This document shows positions 61,923 through 64,000 of a DNA stretch of 64,000 bases, in pieces. Source of the stretch: Candidatus Kaistia colombiensis (GTDB lineage: Bacteria; Pseudomonadota; Alphaproteobacteria; Rhizobiales; Kaistiaceae); the NCBI GenBank assembly GCA_029203105.1, contig CP119318.1, positions 3,920,501 through 3,984,500 of the forward strand, read 5' to 3'. The position numbers and the translations under genes were made by a program. Numbering within the stretch: the stretch's first letter is position 1; the number at the start of each line of letters is the position of its first letter. The notes under the pieces were generated by a model. It saw only the letters and a list, made by a program, of their open reading frames with translations, had not been told where the DNA came from and made no database searches.

Positions 61923-63048
61923 ACACGACGCATAGCAGCGGCTGCAGCCAAAGCGACGTGTACGGATAGGCCGCGATCGCCAGGACGAAAGCGACGGCGA
62001 GCCCGACCATGAACCAACTGGCCTTCTCGCGCCGTTCGCGATGCCACAGGATCCCCGAATAGACCGCGACGATGCTGCCGAACATCACGTAGGTGTTCAG
62101 TTCCGTCCGCGGGTTGAACAGCATCAGATAGACGACCGCGATGGCGAGGATGTTGATCGGCCCATCCTTCGGGCCGGTCCGCTGAACCGACAGATAGGCG
62201 AGGCCCAGCGCCAGCAGCGCGAAGACGATGCGCACCACGGTCAGCAGCCGCTCCGAAGCCGGCAGGCCGACGGCGTTCAGGAGCCCGGTCAGATCGGCCC
62301 AGCGGCCATCGCCCGGATCGCCTGCAGCCAGGATCTTGGCGATGCCGAGCTTGTAGAGGCCCACGACCGCGACGGGATCGGGGTTGAGGAAGGGCAGCAG
62401 CAGGAAGCCGGCTGTCACGACGAGCAGCCGCCAGCCGAGCTTTGGATACAAAGCCCCGAAGAGCAGCATCAGCACCAGCGCCAACGGCTTGATGGCGAAG
62501 GCGAGGCCCAGCAGCAGCGCCGAGATCCACCAGCGCTCCTCGGCAATCGCTACGGAGCCGAGCAGCATCAGCGCCATCAGGATGACGGTCGCCTGGCCAT
62601 TTCGGAAAGCGCCGAAGCCGCTCGGCGCGAGCAGGAGCAGGCAGGTGCCGAAGATGAGCCATTTCCTGCTGCCGTCGACGGCGGGAAGCGTGCTGCCGAC
62701 GGCTCGCCAGATCGCATAGGCCAAGAGGCTGAACGACACGACGCGCCAGAGCGCATCGCCGAATGATGCGCCGAGCAGCGCGAACGGCGTGTAGAGGACG
62801 GCAAAACTCGGCAGGTAAAGGAAGCCGCTGATGCCACCGCCAAAGATGTCGTCGCCGTGCCACCAGCCAAGCGCGCCCAAACGGTAGACCGGCACGACGC
62901 TGCGGCGATCGGGATCGACCAGCACCAACGCCAGAACGGCGAGGTTGAACAGCACGAAGATGCCAATCCCGGCCCAGCCGGCATAGGGCAGCAGCCGATC
63001 GAGCATCCGCTCCGGCACATCGGGTTCCTGCAAATGGGAGATGCGCAT
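61861..63048 (-). CDS. GT87/DUF2029-type integral membrane glycosyltransferase
   Basis: This 395-residue protein has about ten membrane helices. It shows WWHGDDIFGGGISGFLYLPSFAV, with an acidic pair after helix 1 typical of GT-C enzymes that use polyprenyl-P-sugar donors, GFGAFRNGQATVILMALML and FAIKPLALVLMLLFGAL. It likely adds the sugar made by the neighbouring GT2 enzyme to an acceptor on the periplasmic side. ATG 63048 lies two bases after the murI stop. Confidence 0.83.
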   Translation of the reverse strand: MRISHLQEPDVPERMLDRLLPYAGWAGIGIFVLFNLAVLALVLVDPDRRSVVPVYRLGALGWWHGDDIFGGGISGFLYLPSFAVLYTPFALLGASFGDALWRVVSFSLLAYAIWRAVGSTLPAVDGSRKWLIFGTCLLLLAPSGFGAFRNGQATVILMALMLLGSVAIAEERWWISALLLGLAFAIKPLALVLMLLFGALYPKLGWRLLVVTAGFLLLPFLNPDPVAVVGLYKLGIAKILAAGDPGDGRWADLTGLLNAVGLPASERLLTVVRIVFALLALGLAYLSVQRTGPKDGPINILAIAVVYLMLFNPRTELNTYVMFGSIVAVYSGILWHRERREKASWFMVGLAVAFVLAIAAYPYTSLWLQPLLCVVFIPFLIWRCLTPPVERTLAA

Positions 63049-63050
63049 TT

Positions 63051-63845
63051 CTATAAGATTTCTCCCTGCAGGCCCATGCTGGCCAGCACTGGCATCAATT
63101 GCCTGGGCCACGGCTTGCCCGACGTCAGATAGGCCTGCCCGGTCCGGAGCAGCGTGCCGTCCGGATCGGGTGGCAGCGACAATACGGACAGAACCCGCCG
63201 GGCGATCGCCTCGGCAGGATCGATCCAGGTGACCGGCCAGGGCGCGATGGCCTCCAGCCGATCGATCAGGAAGGGATAGTGGGTGCAGGCAAGCACGATC
63301 GTGTCGGTTCGCTTGCCATCGACCTCGATGAAGGCCGGTTCGATCTCGGCGCGGATGGCGGCACCGTCGACGGCGGCGCCTCGCATCACCGCCTCGGCCA
63401 GCGGCGCCAGCTCGGATGAGCCGACCAGGCGGACGTGGCAATCCCTGGCGAAGCTGCGGATCAACTCGCGGGTATAGTCGCGCTTCATCGTTCCCGGCGT
63501 CGCCAGCACCCCGACGACGCCGCTCTGCGAGCGCTTGGCCGCCGGCTTGATCGCCGGCACCGTGCCGATGAACGGGATCGCATGCAGCGCGCGCAGTGGC
63601 GGCAGCACCAACGTCGACGCCGTGTTGCAGGCGATCACCACCGCATCGGGCGCAAAGCGCCCGATCAGCCGCCCCATCAGCGCGACGATATGATCCGAAA
63701 GCGGCGCCGCGTCCCAGTCGCCATAGGGAAAGGCGGCATTGTCCGCCACATAGGCGATCTCGGCCGATGGCAATTGCCGCCGGATCTCGCGCAGAACCGA
63801 GAGGCCGCCGATACCAGAATCGAAGACCAGCAGCCTGGCGGTCAA
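63051..63845 (-). CDS. murI: Glutamate racemase
   Basis: This 264-residue enzyme makes D-glutamate for peptidoglycan. The catalytic pair is Cys73 in VIACNTAST and Cys187 in VLACTHYPFL, with DSGIGGLSVL (9-18) at the start. The start is a TTG (63845) overlapping the upstream stop as TTGA, with GAGGCGG upstream; no better-placed ATG exists. The coupling with trmJ suggests one transcript. Confidence 0.93.
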   Translation of the reverse strand: MTARLLVFDSGIGGLSVLREIRRQLPSAEIAYVADNAAFPYGDWDAAPLSDHIVALMGRLIGRFAPDAVVIACNTASTLVLPPLRALHAIPFIGTVPAIKPAAKRSQSGVVGVLATPGTMKRDYTRELIRSFARDCHVRLVGSSELAPLAEAVMRGAAVDGAAIRAEIEPAFIEVDGKRTDTIVLACTHYPFLIDRLEAIAPWPVTWIDPAEAIARRVLSVLSLPPDPDGTLLRTGQAYLTSGKPWPRQLMPVLASMGLQGEIL

Positions 63846-64000
63846 TCGTCCGCCTCGCGGCTGGTAGTTTCCGTGCCGTCGGCGCGACGGCGCGGCCGGG
63901 TCGGCCGATTTTCCAGCGCCGCGACGACGCCGCGCAAGGTGCGGATATCGGCTTCCGTGAACTGCGCCTTCTGCAACATGGCGCGCAGCGTCTGCACGAC
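63842..64000 (-). CDS. C-terminal end of a TrmJ-like RNA methyltransferase (partial)
   Basis: The last 52 codons before the stop are visible. They read VVQTLRAMLQKAQFTEADIRTLRGVV..., matching the C-terminal helical region of TrmJ-type (SPOUT, group 1) tRNA/rRNA methyltransferases, followed by a basic tail. The gene begins beyond the window. TrmJ next to murI is a common alphaproteobacterial order, and the two overlap by four bases. Confidence 0.75.
   Translation of the reverse strand, partial: VVQTLRAMLQKAQFTEADIRTLRGVVAALENRPTRPRRRADGTETTSREADD

Overview
This is a GC-rich, gene-dense chromosomal segment from an alphaproteobacterium, almost certainly of the order Hyphomicrobiales (Rhizobiales). 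The evidence is alphaproteobacterial marker families (Usg, the F1-ATPase zeta subunit, a Mur-type sit promoter), the purC-purS-purQ-purL-bolA-grxD order, a trmJ-murI pair, a liv operon carrying a DUF6867-type membrane protein, and the palindromic intergenic repeats typical of the group. I cannot fix the genus from sequence alone. I saw no rRNA, tRNA, insertion sequence, prophage or CRISPR array.

Layout. 1-9300: an unknown acidic protein (partial), gpt, a CinA-like protein, a RelE/HigB-type toxin-antitoxin pair, map-radC, an MFS transporter and a complete sitABCD Mn/Fe import operon behind two tandem Mur-box-like sites. 9300-15240: an L,D-transpeptidase, an orphan amino-acid binding protein, an aldo/keto reductase, a VOC protein, a stand-alone Anbu proteasome-like peptidase and usg. 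15490-17290: a leaderless-looking ArsR/SRPBCC module and a DUF899 protein. 17300-21131: a molybdenum-hydroxylase maturation operon (MoxR/CoxD, CoxE, two XdhC-type proteins, MocA-like) with no structural enzyme genes and with a one-base frameshift in the ATPase. 21300-28625: a lactonase-like hydrolase, DoxX, ETF-ubiquinone oxidoreductase, a sorbosone-dehydrogenase-like protein, a uracil-DNA glycosylase, an MFS protein and a flavin reductase.

28900-35733 is a branched-chain amino-acid uptake locus: livHMGF, a small membrane protein and two binding proteins. 36038-39299: D-amino-acid dehydrogenase-like oxidase, rpe and two secreted proteins. 39368-49678 is the purine block (purB ... purC, purS, a coiled-coil gene, purQ, purL) ending in bolA-grxD. 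It is interrupted between purB and the zeta gene by a PIN-like toxin-antitoxin pair, glutathione peroxidase, aquaporin and an aldolase. 49734-50247 is gene-free and packed with palindromic repeats. 50248-52425 is a tandem cluster of four small secreted Gly/His-rich proteins, three of which end in Cys-Val-x-Pro. 52439-64000: ttcA, a second ArsR/VOC/SRPBCC module, an EamA exporter, rpsD, an SDR, a Gfo/Idh oxidoreductase, a luciferase-like monooxygenase, a lipid-linked glycosylation cassette (GT2, ChbG-like deacetylase, GtrA, GT87), murI and the end of trmJ.

The most interesting signals are the frameshifted CoxD-type ATPase, the two ArsR modules whose palindromic operators overlap their own start codons, and the secreted CVxP protein cluster with a duplicated leader. 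Function calls rest on recognised families and visible motifs. No database search was possible.
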